DNA of 36,718 nt, from assembly GCA_937868485.1 (NCBI GenBank), contig CALMML010000382.1, positions 1 through 36,718 on the forward strand. The letters run 5' to 3'. The notes under the pieces were generated by a model. It worked only from the letters and a program-made list of their open reading frames with translations. It had not been told where the DNA came from and did not search any database. Both the position numbers and the translations under genes were made by a program. The stretch is from an uncultured Myxococcales bacterium (lineage in GTDB: Bacteria; Myxococcota_A; Polyangia; Palsa-1104; JAEUJZ01). Positions within the stretch are counted from its first letter, which is position 1. Every line of letters begins with the position of its first letter. Positions 1 through 6,678 of this stretch are shown here, piece by piece.

Positions 1-57
1 TAGAGCACCGGCTTTGCAAGCCGGGTGTCGTGGGTTCGAATCCCATTTCCTCCACCA
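1..57 (+). tRNA. tRNA-Ala(UGC), 5' end cut by window edge
   Basis: This is the 3' three quarters of a tRNA. The anticodon stem pairs bases 8-12 with 20-24 around a seven-base loop whose anticodon is TGC at 15-17, which reads GCA (Ala). A five-base variable loop (25-29), a T arm (30-46) with TTCGAAT in the loop, the acceptor strand 47-53, discriminator A54 and an encoded CCA (55-57) follow. The acceptor strand has T at 51, the position equivalent to U70, which fits the G3-U70 identity pair of tRNA-Ala. The acceptor 5' strand and most of the D arm lie outside the window. Confidence 0.93.
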
Positions 58-70
58 GGCGGATGGCTGA

Positions 71-616
71 TTAGTTGTCTCGTCCGAGACGCTCTCGGAT
101 GGTGGCGCGGGTCGCTTTGTCAATCTGGGGTCGCGGCTTTTGGTCGATCTGACGAGGCTCAGTCGGCGCTTTGAGACTCTCGTCTCGCTTGCCGTTGTCT
201 CGAAGCTCTTTGGCCGTTGCTCTCAGCTCTTGGCGAATCGCTTCACGGATGCGTCGCTCCGCTTGCTCGGTCGCCTGCGTCAGATCGGGTCGATGTTCCT
301 TCGCTTCCGTGCGAGCCTGACCCGAAAGTCCCTCGCGGAGCTGACCCGGATTCGTCGGTCGAACGTCATCTTTGGGCTCAACCTGGCGATTCGTCGGTTC
401 GCGCAGCTCCGCCGGTCGAGTGGGCGGATTCACAGGACCTTTCGTCGGTAAGCGCGGCGCTTTGGCTGGATCATCAACCACTGTCACCGTCGAATACGTT
501 CGAACTTGCGGTGGCTTGGTCGCTTCTTTGTCCTTCGCTGGCGAGCTTTGAGCCAGCGCTGCGCTCGTCAGACACAGCATCAGCCCGACGGAACTTACAA
601 AAAGACGCGCACTCAT
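71..616 (-). CDS. Small secreted charged protein of the ECF sigma operon
   Basis: I do not recognise a family. The 181-residue product starts with a clear signal peptide (hydrophobic stretch about residues 4-20, ending SAALAQ). The mature part is low-complexity and very hydrophilic: Pro/Lys/Arg-rich to about residue 100, then a helix-prone segment rich in Glu, Arg and Ala (around RRIREAIRQELRATAKELR). It is likely periplasmic and largely disordered or helical. The ATG at 616 overlaps the stop of the anti-sigma gene in an ATGA, so the two are translationally coupled. A longer frame reaches 760 but would lie inside the anti-sigma gene and bury the signal peptide, so I rejected it. As the third gene of a sigma/anti-sigma operon it may sense or respond to envelope stress; that role is inferred only from position. 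Confidence 0.75.
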   Translation of the reverse strand: MSARLFVSSVGLMLCLTSAALAQSSPAKDKEATKPPQVRTYSTVTVVDDPAKAPRLPTKGPVNPPTRPAELREPTNRQVEPKDDVRPTNPGQLREGLSGQARTEAKEHRPDLTQATEQAERRIREAIRQELRATAKELRDNGKRDESLKAPTEPRQIDQKPRPQIDKATRATIRERLGRDN

Positions 617-1320
617 GACGGAACGACCTCGAGGAGCACTTCGTGACGGACGGTGACATCGCGGCCTTTGGCGTGCGCGGTGACTCGATAGCGACCGGGA
701 CGAATGCCGCGAACAGCGACGGGAACGGGATTGGATCCAACAGAGAGTGAGCCTTTCCACGCAATCTGTCTTTCGGGAATGGCTGCACCTCCGTCGACAA
801 ACTCTAGCTCGCCGGGCAGGCTGACCTCGAACTCGACATCATCGACGGAAACGTCCGCGACAAAGTCGAGCTGAACCACCGCGACGCGCTGACTGGGAAT
901 CCGAAACGACGCAGCGACGGTTTCTTCGGGCACGAAGACGCGCGCGGTGGCTTCTCCTCGCTGACGAAGGGGAACGAGCAGGAGCGTGACGATTGCAACC
1001 GCGAGCGCGGCACCAGCCAGCAGCCTCGGTGGACTGTCAAAGCCAACGCGCTCTAAAAACCACCACAGTCGCGTCGTCAGCGGCAGCTTCGGAGGCGGCT
1101 GCGCGCGCAGCTTTTCGTGAAGCGCTCGCTGGAAATCCGACGGAAGTTGTAGCTGTTTTCCTGCCTCGCGCAGCAGTCCGACCGTCTGACGAAGCTCTGT
1201 CAGGTGTTGCTGACAATCGGGACAATCGGCCAGATGCGCTTCGACTTCGGTTCGACTCGGGCGTGACAACTCTCCACTGAGCAGCGACGGTAGAAGCTTG
1301 TTGCAGTCCGCGCACTTCAT
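613..1320 (-). CDS. Zinc-finger anti-sigma factor, membrane-anchored
   Basis: The 235-residue protein has an N-terminal zf-HC2-type anti-sigma domain: C3 and C6, then the diagnostic H29-x3-C33-x2-C36 zinc site. A linker follows, then one transmembrane helix at about 99-118, then about 115 residues outside the membrane that look like a beta-sandwich (alternating hydrophobic strands, FEVSLPGELEFVDG). In this family the cytoplasmic zinc domain holds the cognate ECF sigma factor until a signal reaches it through the membrane part. Start and stop overlap the neighbouring genes by ATGA at both ends (1317-1320 and 613-616), so sigma, anti-sigma and the third secreted protein should be made together. 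The signal sensed cannot be read from the sequence. Confidence 0.9.
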   Translation of the reverse strand: MKCADCNKLLPSLLSGELSRPSRTEVEAHLADCPDCQQHLTELRQTVGLLREAGKQLQLPSDFQRALHEKLRAQPPPKLPLTTRLWWFLERVGFDSPPRLLAGAALAVAIVTLLLVPLRQRGEATARVFVPEETVAASFRIPSQRVAVVQLDFVADVSVDDVEFEVSLPGELEFVDGGAAIPERQIAWKGSLSVGSNPVPVAVRGIRPGRYRVTAHAKGRDVTVRHEVLLEVVPS

Positions 1321-1916
1321 GATCTTTTTCCTTCGCCGAGGCCGCCTTTGGCGAGCAGCACTTCACGCAGCGCTTCTCGTCCACGATTGAGCCGAGACTT
1401 GACGGTGCCGACCGGTGTCTCGACGATGGCTGCCACTTCTTCGTAGCTCATCCCCTGAATGTCGGCCAGTACCAGCACGCTGCGATACGCTTCGGGAATC
1501 TCGGCCAGCGCGCTCCAGAGCTGAGACTTACGCTCGTGCGCCAAGAGCACCGCTTCGGGATTGCTGGTCGCTTCGCCCATGTCGCGCTCTGGCGTGGCAT
1601 CCAGCGGCTGTTCTCGCTTTCGTTCTTTGCTGCGTCTGCTCTTGGCGTGATCGAGAACGATGTTGCGCACAATCCGAAACATCCACGTCTGAAGCGATGA
1701 CTGGAAGCGGAAGCCGCCCAGTGATCGATAGATCCGCAGCATGGCATCTTGCGTCACGTCGCTGGCTAGCTCTGGGTCGCTGACAAACGCGCGCGCGAAG
1801 CTGTGGATCTTGGTCTGATACATCGCCATCAGACGCTCAAACGCAGCGATGTCACCGAGTTGAGCTTGGCTGATCAGTGCTGCGACATCGGGGCCGCTGG
1901 CTGATTCATCGCTCAC
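1317..1916 (-). CDS. ECF-family RNA polymerase sigma factor
   Basis: The protein has sigma region 2 (about residues 20-92, including DVTQDAMLRIYRSLGGFR and FQSSLQTWMFRIVRN) and region 4 with its helix-turn-helix (about 130-187, GMSYEEVAAIVETPVG then TVKSRLNRGR). No regions 1 or 3 are present, as expected for the ECF group (199 residues). I chose the GTG at 1916 because GGAG lies six bases upstream and the protein then starts just before region 2. An in-frame ATG at 1988 would add 24 Arg/Pro-rich residues, has no ribosome site and lies only about 15 bases from the -10 element at 2005-2008. The gene overlaps the anti-sigma gene by ATGA. The promoter at 2005-2030 has the ECF pattern, so the factor probably activates its own operon. 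Confidence 0.92.
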   Translation of the reverse strand: MSDESASGPDVAALISQAQLGDIAAFERLMAMYQTKIHSFARAFVSDPELASDVTQDAMLRIYRSLGGFRFQSSLQTWMFRIVRNIVLDHAKSRRSKERKREQPLDATPERDMGEATSNPEAVLLAHERKSQLWSALAEIPEAYRSVLVLADIQGMSYEEVAAIVETPVGTVKSRLNRGREALREVLLAKGGLGEGKRS

Positions 1917-2004
1917 GCTCGGCTCCGCGCTGGGTCCGGGCCGGTCTGCGGTCCTGGGACGGATGGGAAGTCGCACGGCTGCATGCATGGGGCTTGGTCA
2001 GTGA

Positions 2005-2030
2005 GACGAGGCGCGCGGGCCGTTGGTTCC
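2005..2030 (-). promoter_or_regulatory. Candidate ECF-type promoter of the sigma operon
   Basis: On the minus strand GGAAC (2030-2026) is followed by exactly 17 bases and then CGTC (2008-2005), with T before CGTC. This is the classic ECF -35/-10 pattern. It lies upstream of the sigma gene, with a leader of about 80 bases to the GTG at 1916. The same elements with the same spacing occur on the plus strand at 2184-2209. The pattern match is seen; use by this sigma factor is inferred. Confidence 0.6.
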
Positions 2031-2138
2031 AGACCGTCGCTTGTTCGGTGGCGATCGGCTGTTTGAGCGAACCCACAAGCATGAGCAAGGCGCACATCTT
2101 ACCCGCAATCAGCAGAGAAAGCGCACGAACAATAACCT

Positions 2139-2167
2139 ATTTAAGTGTATTTTCTAATACATTTCAA
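2139..2167 (-). promoter_or_regulatory. Possible housekeeping promoter with inverted repeat in its spacer
   Basis: In an AT-rich patch unlike its surroundings, the minus strand reads TTGAAA (2167-2162), 17 bases, TTAAAT (2144-2139), close to a sigma-70 promoter pointing at the sigma operon. The spacer contains the inverted repeat TGTATT-N4-AATACA (2146-2161), which could be an operator. AT-rich patches produce such matches by chance, so confidence is limited. Confidence 0.35.
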
Positions 2168-2183
2168 AGGATGCGAGTTTGTC

Positions 2184-2209
2184 GGAACAAAGGTCTGGGC
2201 TGTTTCGTC
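2184..2209 (+). promoter_or_regulatory. Candidate ECF-type promoter of the helical secreted-protein gene
   Basis: GGAAC (2184-2188), a 17-base spacer and CGTC (2206-2209) reproduce the elements found on the other strand at 2005-2030, including the A-rich bases after GGAAC and the T before CGTC. A transcript starting near 2216 would carry a leader of about 55 bases to the ATG at 2273. The promoter therefore points at the secreted helical-protein gene, diverging from the sigma operon. Confidence 0.6.
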
Positions 2210-2272
2210 AGACCTCGCAAAACGGCTCGCTCAACCCTGAACTGAATCACTGAGCCATAGGAGGAACCCAAG

Positions 2273-2788
2273 ATGCGAACGAACAATAAGGCGGCTTTCA
2301 CTTTTGCGATGGGAATGATGCTGGGCGCTCCGGTTGCGTTTGCGCAGACCGTGGCAGCACCGGCTCCGGCACCGAGCGCTCCGGCACCGGGCGCTCCGGC
2401 ACCGGCTGCTGATGTGAAGGCGGGTCGTGCAGAAGTGAAGGCTGGCAACGCGCAGATTGCTGCGGACAAGGCTGCCATCAAGGCTGATCGCGCCGAGATC
2501 AAGGCCGACAAGAAGGAAATTCAGGCCGATAAGAAGGAAATCCGCGAGGACAAGAAGGCGCTCAAGGATGCGCGCGCCACGGGTGACAAGGAAGCCATCA
2601 AGGCGGCCAAGGCGGAGCTCAAGGCGGACGTCAAAGAGCTGAAGGCCGACAAAAAGGAGCTGAAGGCCGACAAGAAGGAACTTCAGCACGACAAGCGCGA
2701 GATGAAGCACGACGTCAAGGAAGCCAAGCGCGATGCCAAAGATGCCAAGCGCGACGCCAAAGATGCTGCCAAGCCTGCGGCTCCGTAG
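2273..2788 (+). CDS. Secreted Lys/Asp/Glu/Ala-rich single-helix or coiled-coil protein
   Basis: The 171-residue protein has a signal peptide (about 1-24, ending VAFAQ), a Pro/Ala linker built of APAPS/APAPG units (about 26-46), and then a long, almost uninterrupted charged helix made of degenerate seven-residue units of the type KADKKEL, ending in KRDAKDA repeats. The helical part has no Cys, no Pro and no aromatic residues. Charged i to i+4 pairs suggest a stable single alpha-helix or a coiled coil. It is likely periplasmic or exported; a structural, spacer-like or desiccation-protein-like role is possible, but I recognise no named family. AGGAGG lies nine bases before the ATG. The ECF-type promoter at 2184-2209 suggests control by the adjacent sigma factor. 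Confidence 0.8.
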   Translation: MRTNNKAAFTFAMGMMLGAPVAFAQTVAAPAPAPSAPAPGAPAPAADVKAGRAEVKAGNAQIAADKAAIKADRAEIKADKKEIQADKKEIREDKKALKDARATGDKEAIKAAKAELKADVKELKADKKELKADKKELQHDKREMKHDVKEAKRDAKDAKRDAKDAAKPAAP

Positions 2789-2809
2789 TCTGACGCAGCG
2801 GACTGTGCG

Positions 2810-3103
2810 CTATCTGCGTACGACGCGGAAGTCTCGATATTCCCCAGTCGCGTCTTCGTAACGAACATCGACCGCTGCCACTTGTGCGGCGGGCGGACCC
2901 AGCTTGCACCAGGCGATCAGCGACTCGAGATCGGGCGATCGTCCTTCGGCAATCAGCTCGACATCGCCCGTCGGTAGGTTGCGCACGGTTCCATGCAGAC
3001 CGAGCACGCGCGCTTTTTCACTCGCGGAGGAGCGGTAGTAAACGCCCTGAACTTTGCCGCTGATGCGCAGCTGGATTCGTCGATGTGACAGCGTGTTTTC
3101 CAT
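2810..3103 (-). CDS. acyP: Acylphosphatase
   Basis: This 97-residue protein is the normal size for acylphosphatase, a small cytoplasmic enzyme that hydrolyses the carboxyl-phosphate bond of acyl phosphates. The signature GKVQGVYYR (16-24) supplies the phosphate-binding loop with catalytic Arg24 (the usual form is GxVQGVxFR). VRNLPTGDVE (40-49) carries the catalytic Asn42, followed by the typical GDVE strand. The fold ends with the expected YRDFRVVRR strand. AAGGAG lies seven to eight bases before the ATG. It is convergent with the helical-protein gene, with about 20 bases between their stops, and appears to be a single-gene unit. Confidence 0.95.
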   Translation of the reverse strand: MENTLSHRRIQLRISGKVQGVYYRSSASEKARVLGLHGTVRNLPTGDVELIAEGRSPDLESLIAWCKLGPPAAQVAAVDVRYEDATGEYRDFRVVRR

Positions 3104-3455
3104 CGCGAGACTCCTTGTTGTGGCGTGTGATGTGTTCTGCCGTGCCCGGCTACCGAGTCATTCGATGACACAGCTCCTGCAATGTAATGCCCGTTAATTG
3201 ATTTTCTTCCCATGGGGCAAGCTTGTGTGGCGGGCTGGATGCCAGGGTCGTTTTCGCCTCACTGATTGTCTACTCAAGAGTTGCACTGCTTGGGGCTGAC
3301 TGGTGAAAAAAGCGAGCAGTTGTCGGCGGTAAGCATCATGCGGACCTGGGTCCCACATGGGCTTGGCACGGATTCCGCAAAGACCCAAAAGCGAGTGTGC
3401 GGGCGACTTGCTCGCCACATCTTCCACAAGCACACAAGCTGATAGGAGAATCACC
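3104..3455. other. Intergenic region between acyP and the small Lys/Glu protein gene
   Basis: These 352 bases hold no open frame with coding character. They contain the ribosome site of acyP (just after 3104) and a possible sigma-54 promoter at 3364-3378, and end in TAGGAGA (3443-3449), the ribosome site for the ATG at 3456. I see no RNA gene or repeat. Confidence 0.6.
3364..3378 (+). promoter_or_regulatory. Possible sigma-54 (RpoN) promoter
   Basis: TGGCAC (3364-3369), five bases, then CCGC (3375-3378) keeps the invariant GG and GC of the -24/-12 sigma-54 pattern with correct spacing, though the -12 box is CCGC rather than TTGC. A start near 3390 would give a leader of about 65 bases to the ATG at 3456. 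No enhancer-binding site was recognised. Confidence 0.3.
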
Positions 3456-3704
3456 ATGAAGAAGCTTTCCACCCTGTTCGCGTTCGCCTTCGCTCTCTCG
3501 CTCACCGCTCCGGTTCTCGCCGAAGAGACCGCCAATGCCCCCGCCAAGGAAGAGAAGGGCGCCGGCGAGAAGAAGAAGGAAGAGAAGAAGCCTGAGAAGA
3601 AGACCGTGAGCGCGGCCAACGACGAGGCGAAGGCCGAGAAGGCTGAGAAGCCGGCCAAGAAGGGCAAGAAGGCCGCCAAGGAAGAGAAGAAGGAAGAGAA
3701 GTAG
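3456..3704 (+). CDS. Tiny secreted Lys/Glu/Ala-rich protein
   Basis: The 82-residue product has a textbook signal peptide (MKKLSTLFAFAFALSLTAPVLA, cleavage about 22/23). The remaining 60 residues are almost only Lys, Glu and Ala with a few Pro and Gly (KEEKGAGEKKKEEKKPEKK and similar). It has no Cys and no recognisable domain. It should be disordered or helical in the periplasm. TAGGAGA precedes the ATG by seven bases; an in-frame upstream extension to 3357 hides the signal peptide and was rejected. A strong terminator follows at 3760-3790, so this is probably a monocistronic, possibly abundant transcript. Its composition resembles the secreted helical protein at 2273-2788, but no ECF-type promoter was found here. 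Confidence 0.75.
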   Translation: MKKLSTLFAFAFALSLTAPVLAEETANAPAKEEKGAGEKKKEEKKPEKKTVSAANDEAKAEKAEKPAKKGKKAAKEEKKEEK

Positions 3705-3759
3705 TCTCTCCTTCGACTGACAACACGTAGGCTTCCTACGTAAAGTTGGTCGCAAAAAA

Positions 3760-3790
3760 GCCTGCTCCAGCGATGGAGTGGGCTTTTTTT
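3760..3790 (+). terminator. Rho-independent terminator after the small Lys/Glu protein gene
   Basis: A 10-bp stem pairs 3760-3769 with 3774-3783 (two G-T wobbles) around the loop GCGA and is followed by seven T (3784-3790). Six A at 3754-3759 precede the stem, so it could also act leftwards. It lies about 55 bases after the stop at 3704. Confidence 0.9.
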
Positions 3791-3898
3791 ATTTGTGCTC
3801 CATGTTTCGCGTCGTGATTGCCTGATTCAGCGTTTGGGCACATTGCTTCGTATGCGCTTTGATTCGCCTCTTTCCTCTGATGTGTAGCTGTGTATGGT

Positions 3899-4567
3899 AT
3901 GTGCGTGAGGGCTTGGTTTGTCGCGTTTGGGATCGTCGCCGCGGCTTGTGGGCCAGAGGTTGGCTCACTGAAGCTGTCGGCGGTTTCACCGAAGTCGGTC
4001 ACGGTCGCGCACGAGGTCGTCATTCCGCTGCTGGCTGATACGAGCGGCCCGGAATCGCTGCAGTGGCAGTGGCAGTCGTCGGATCGTCCTGAGCTGGCGA
4101 CGCGTCTCAGTCGTCCCACACTGAGTGCGTATAGCGGTGGTCGGGCGCTGTGGCGTTTTACTCCGCTGGCGAGTGATGTGGGCCCGCTGTCGGTTGAGTT
4201 TTCGGCGCAAAGTGGAGAGCTATCTGGCTCGCTGGGTCTGCGCTTTGTCATCGAGCCAGGCGGCGATCCACCCCTGTTTCGGGAGCCAGTGGGCGAAGGG
4301 ACGACGCTCGATCTGCGCGCGATGGCCTGCGTCGCGGTGTCCGTGGTGGTGGAGTCGAGCAGTGCGCCGCAGGTGGAGCTGTCGCTGGTCAGTCCTCCGC
4401 CGAATGCCGAGATCGTTCAGACCGATGAGCTGGGTGGCAAGCTGGTGTTCTGTCCGTCGATGAGCCAAGCCGCCGCTGAGACGATCTATCCGCTGCTGCT
4501 GCAGGCTGTGTCGGGTCCGCATGTCGTACACAAAAGCTATGTGATCGTGCTGCGGAGGTCGGCATGA
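3899..4567 (+). CDS. Lipoprotein of unknown function, coupled to the protease-like gene
   Basis: The 222-residue product begins with a lipoprotein signal (FVAFGIVAAAC, lipidated Cys17 from the ATG at 3899). The rest is a beta-rich protein with repeated strand patterns (VTVAHEVVIPLLAD, ALWRFTPLASDVGPLSVEFSAQ, VAVSVVVESS) reminiscent of tandem Ig-like or cadherin-like domains; no catalytic motif is visible. A GTG at 3890 would add three residues; the ATG is preferred, though neither has a good ribosome site. The stop overlaps the next start by ATGA (4564-4567), so this lipoprotein and the metzincin-like lipoprotein are coupled and probably act in one envelope complex. No named family was recognised. 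Confidence 0.75.
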   Translation: MCVRAWFVAFGIVAAACGPEVGSLKLSAVSPKSVTVAHEVVIPLLADTSGPESLQWQWQSSDRPELATRLSRPTLSAYSGGRALWRFTPLASDVGPLSVEFSAQSGELSGSLGLRFVIEPGGDPPLFREPVGEGTTLDLRAMACVAVSVVVESSSAPQVELSLVSPPPNAEIVQTDELGGKLVFCPSMSQAAAETIYPLLLQAVSGPHVVHKSYVIVLRRSA

Positions 4568-6633
4568 AGCGTCTTGTCGTGTGGCTTTTGTTGGTTTCGT
4601 TTGCGTGTGCGCCGAGTGGACCGCCGCTGGCCGCGCTCGATCCGGGCCTGTCCGATCTATCGATCGTGGAGGTCTTTCCGACGACGCTGCTGCCTGCTTC
4701 GCTGCTGCTGATACGCGGTCAGTCGCTGCCGAGTCCGTCGGAAGGATCGATGTATTTGCTGCTGAGTGGAACGAGCAAGACGCCGGGTGGTCTGCCTCGC
4801 AACTTGGAGGTTCGACTGCGCGCCGAATACGTGAGCCATACCGAAGCGCAGGTTCGCGTCGATACCGAGTTTTTGCAGCAGCTCGGTGGCAACAGCATTG
4901 AGTTCGACGGTCACGCCAAGATCGTGGTCGCGAGCGTGATTGACCGGCTGGAACATGTGTCAGAGCCGGTGTCGGCCAAGCTGCAGATCGTTCCAAGCTT
5001 GTCGCCGCGACTCGATGTGGTGGAGCTACAAGGTCCGCAGCGGACGACGGGTAAGATCCATTCCAATGACTGGCTGACGGTGCGTGGCGATGGCTTTCTG
5101 CTGGGCGACGGGGAGGGCGATACCGTTGCGCTGGTGAGCGGCTGTTTTCTCCCCGAAGGCGTGAGCGAGCCGTGTGCTCAAAATGGTCGCGCGGTGCGAG
5201 AGCTGGAACTGCCAGTTCGTCCGCTCAGTCGGGTCGATCGAACCAGTGCGATCCTTCCGTATTCACCGACGATTCATGGCGTGATGCCAGGCACGTTTTC
5301 GGGCTCGATACGGCTGCGCAATCAGCCGCCGGGAAGCACGATGCGGACGCTGTCGTCGAGTCGCTCGCTGTCGGTTGCGCAAGTTCGCCCGGAGCTGACG
5401 GGCATTTCACCGAGCGCCGCGAGCCTGGGTCAATACGTCGAGATGCAAGGTGCGGGCTTTATCGGTGGTCTGCCTGGACAAGCGACGCTGGTTCGTCTGC
5501 AAGGACAGTTTTCTCTCGAAGGTTCGCCGGTCAATATTCCGGTCGATACCGAGATCGTGGTTCAGTGGCTGCCGCGCTTTCCAAACGGGCCGGTCGGTCG
5601 CTATGTGCTCGATGAAACCGATGCGCTGGGCCAAGCGCTGGAGCCACGAGGCGGACTGCGAGAGGCTGCCGGCGTGTTTGTCGGAACCGGGACGATGACG
5701 CTGCGCTACGGGCGAGAGTCGGTCGCCAGCAAGCCAACGCCGCTGCGGATTGCGCTGCTTCGTCCCAAACAAGTCGTCGTCGTGCGCTTTTTGTCGTCGT
5801 ATCAAGACAGCTTGCGCTTGTTTGGGCTGCGTGCCGTCGACAATGCCGTTCGTGCGCGGGTGCTGGAAGTCGCTCGTCGTGACTACGCAGGCATCAACAT
5901 TGAGTTTCGCGAAGGCGGTGAAGACTCGGCGTTACCGACGGACTTTGCCCACTATGCGCAGGTTGATATCGGTGGGCCGGATCCAAACGGGCTCGGTTAT
6001 CTTGGCTACGACAACACGCCGGGACGAGACATGCAGAATCGACGGCTCTACGATCGGATCGGCGGCGTCAATGCGGTGACGCAGAACGACGGTGCGCCGG
6101 GGTACGGCGGTGTATTTGCGGAGCAGCTGCTCGGCTTTTCCAGTCATCCAGGGACCGTGACTGCGATCAAGTCTGCGCCGGGAGAAGCGGAGCTGTTTGA
6201 CCAAGTCTTCGATCCGCTGCGACCGGATGTGGGCGGGACTCCAGCGACGGTGCGAGAAGCGACACTACTGCCCGCTTTGTCGTCGGGAAGCATCTGTCCG
6301 GCGAGTCACGACGATCGCTCTCATCAAGTGGCCTGCGCGATCTTTGTGTTGGGCAGCCTGATTGGGACGACGATGACGCACGAGCTGGGACACAGCCTCG
6401 GACTGGCGAATCCGTCGAATCCGAACGGCTCGTATCACAACCAGGGCAGCCTGCGCGGACGGATCATGAACCCAGGATCGCTGCGTAGCTTCAGTGAACG
6501 AGCAGAGCTTTCACCGTCGGGGCCCGCACTGTTTTGTGACAGTGACTATCAGTATTTGCGAAGGATTTTGCCGGGATCGCAGCTTCCACCGTCGGTGGAG
6601 CGACAGCCTTGTCTGGACACTCCGACGATGTAG
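4564..6633 (+). CDS. Large lipoprotein with IPT/TIG-like repeats and a metzincin-like zinc protease domain
   Basis: The 689-residue protein has a lipoprotein signal (LLLVSFAC, Cys15). Three segments look like IPT/TIG-type Ig domains, each ending in a G-x-G/D-x-F pattern (about 31-57, 150-185 and 276-303). The C-terminal third carries HELGHSLGLAN: H606, E607 and H610 are the first two zinc ligands and the catalytic Glu, and G613 is the metzincin glycine. The third ligand position (616) is Asn instead of His or Asp. A Met-turn-like IMNP follows (M635), and H625 lies between. This suggests a surface or periplasmic peptidase of metzincin type, perhaps with a shifted third ligand, or an inactive relative. 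It is coupled to the upstream lipoprotein gene. Confidence 0.8.
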   Translation: MKRLVVWLLLVSFACAPSGPPLAALDPGLSDLSIVEVFPTTLLPASLLLIRGQSLPSPSEGSMYLLLSGTSKTPGGLPRNLEVRLRAEYVSHTEAQVRVDTEFLQQLGGNSIEFDGHAKIVVASVIDRLEHVSEPVSAKLQIVPSLSPRLDVVELQGPQRTTGKIHSNDWLTVRGDGFLLGDGEGDTVALVSGCFLPEGVSEPCAQNGRAVRELELPVRPLSRVDRTSAILPYSPTIHGVMPGTFSGSIRLRNQPPGSTMRTLSSSRSLSVAQVRPELTGISPSAASLGQYVEMQGAGFIGGLPGQATLVRLQGQFSLEGSPVNIPVDTEIVVQWLPRFPNGPVGRYVLDETDALGQALEPRGGLREAAGVFVGTGTMTLRYGRESVASKPTPLRIALLRPKQVVVVRFLSSYQDSLRLFGLRAVDNAVRARVLEVARRDYAGINIEFREGGEDSALPTDFAHYAQVDIGGPDPNGLGYLGYDNTPGRDMQNRRLYDRIGGVNAVTQNDGAPGYGGVFAEQLLGFSSHPGTVTAIKSAPGEAELFDQVFDPLRPDVGGTPATVREATLLPALSSGSICPASHDDRSHQVACAIFVLGSLIGTTMTHELGHSLGLANPSNPNGSYHNQGSLRGRIMNPGSLRSFSERAELSPSGPALFCDSDYQYLRRILPGSQLPPSVERQPCLDTPTM

Positions 6634-6678
6634 CGCTGCGCGGGGACGGAAGCGACTGCGCGGATTCAGACCGGGCGG

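Noticed and set aside
2793-2819. ACGCAG / CTGCGT inverted repeat between the helical-protein gene and acyP as a terminator
   Set aside because: The loop is 15 bases, the stem only six, there is no T-run, and it overlaps the acyP stop codon; too weak to call.
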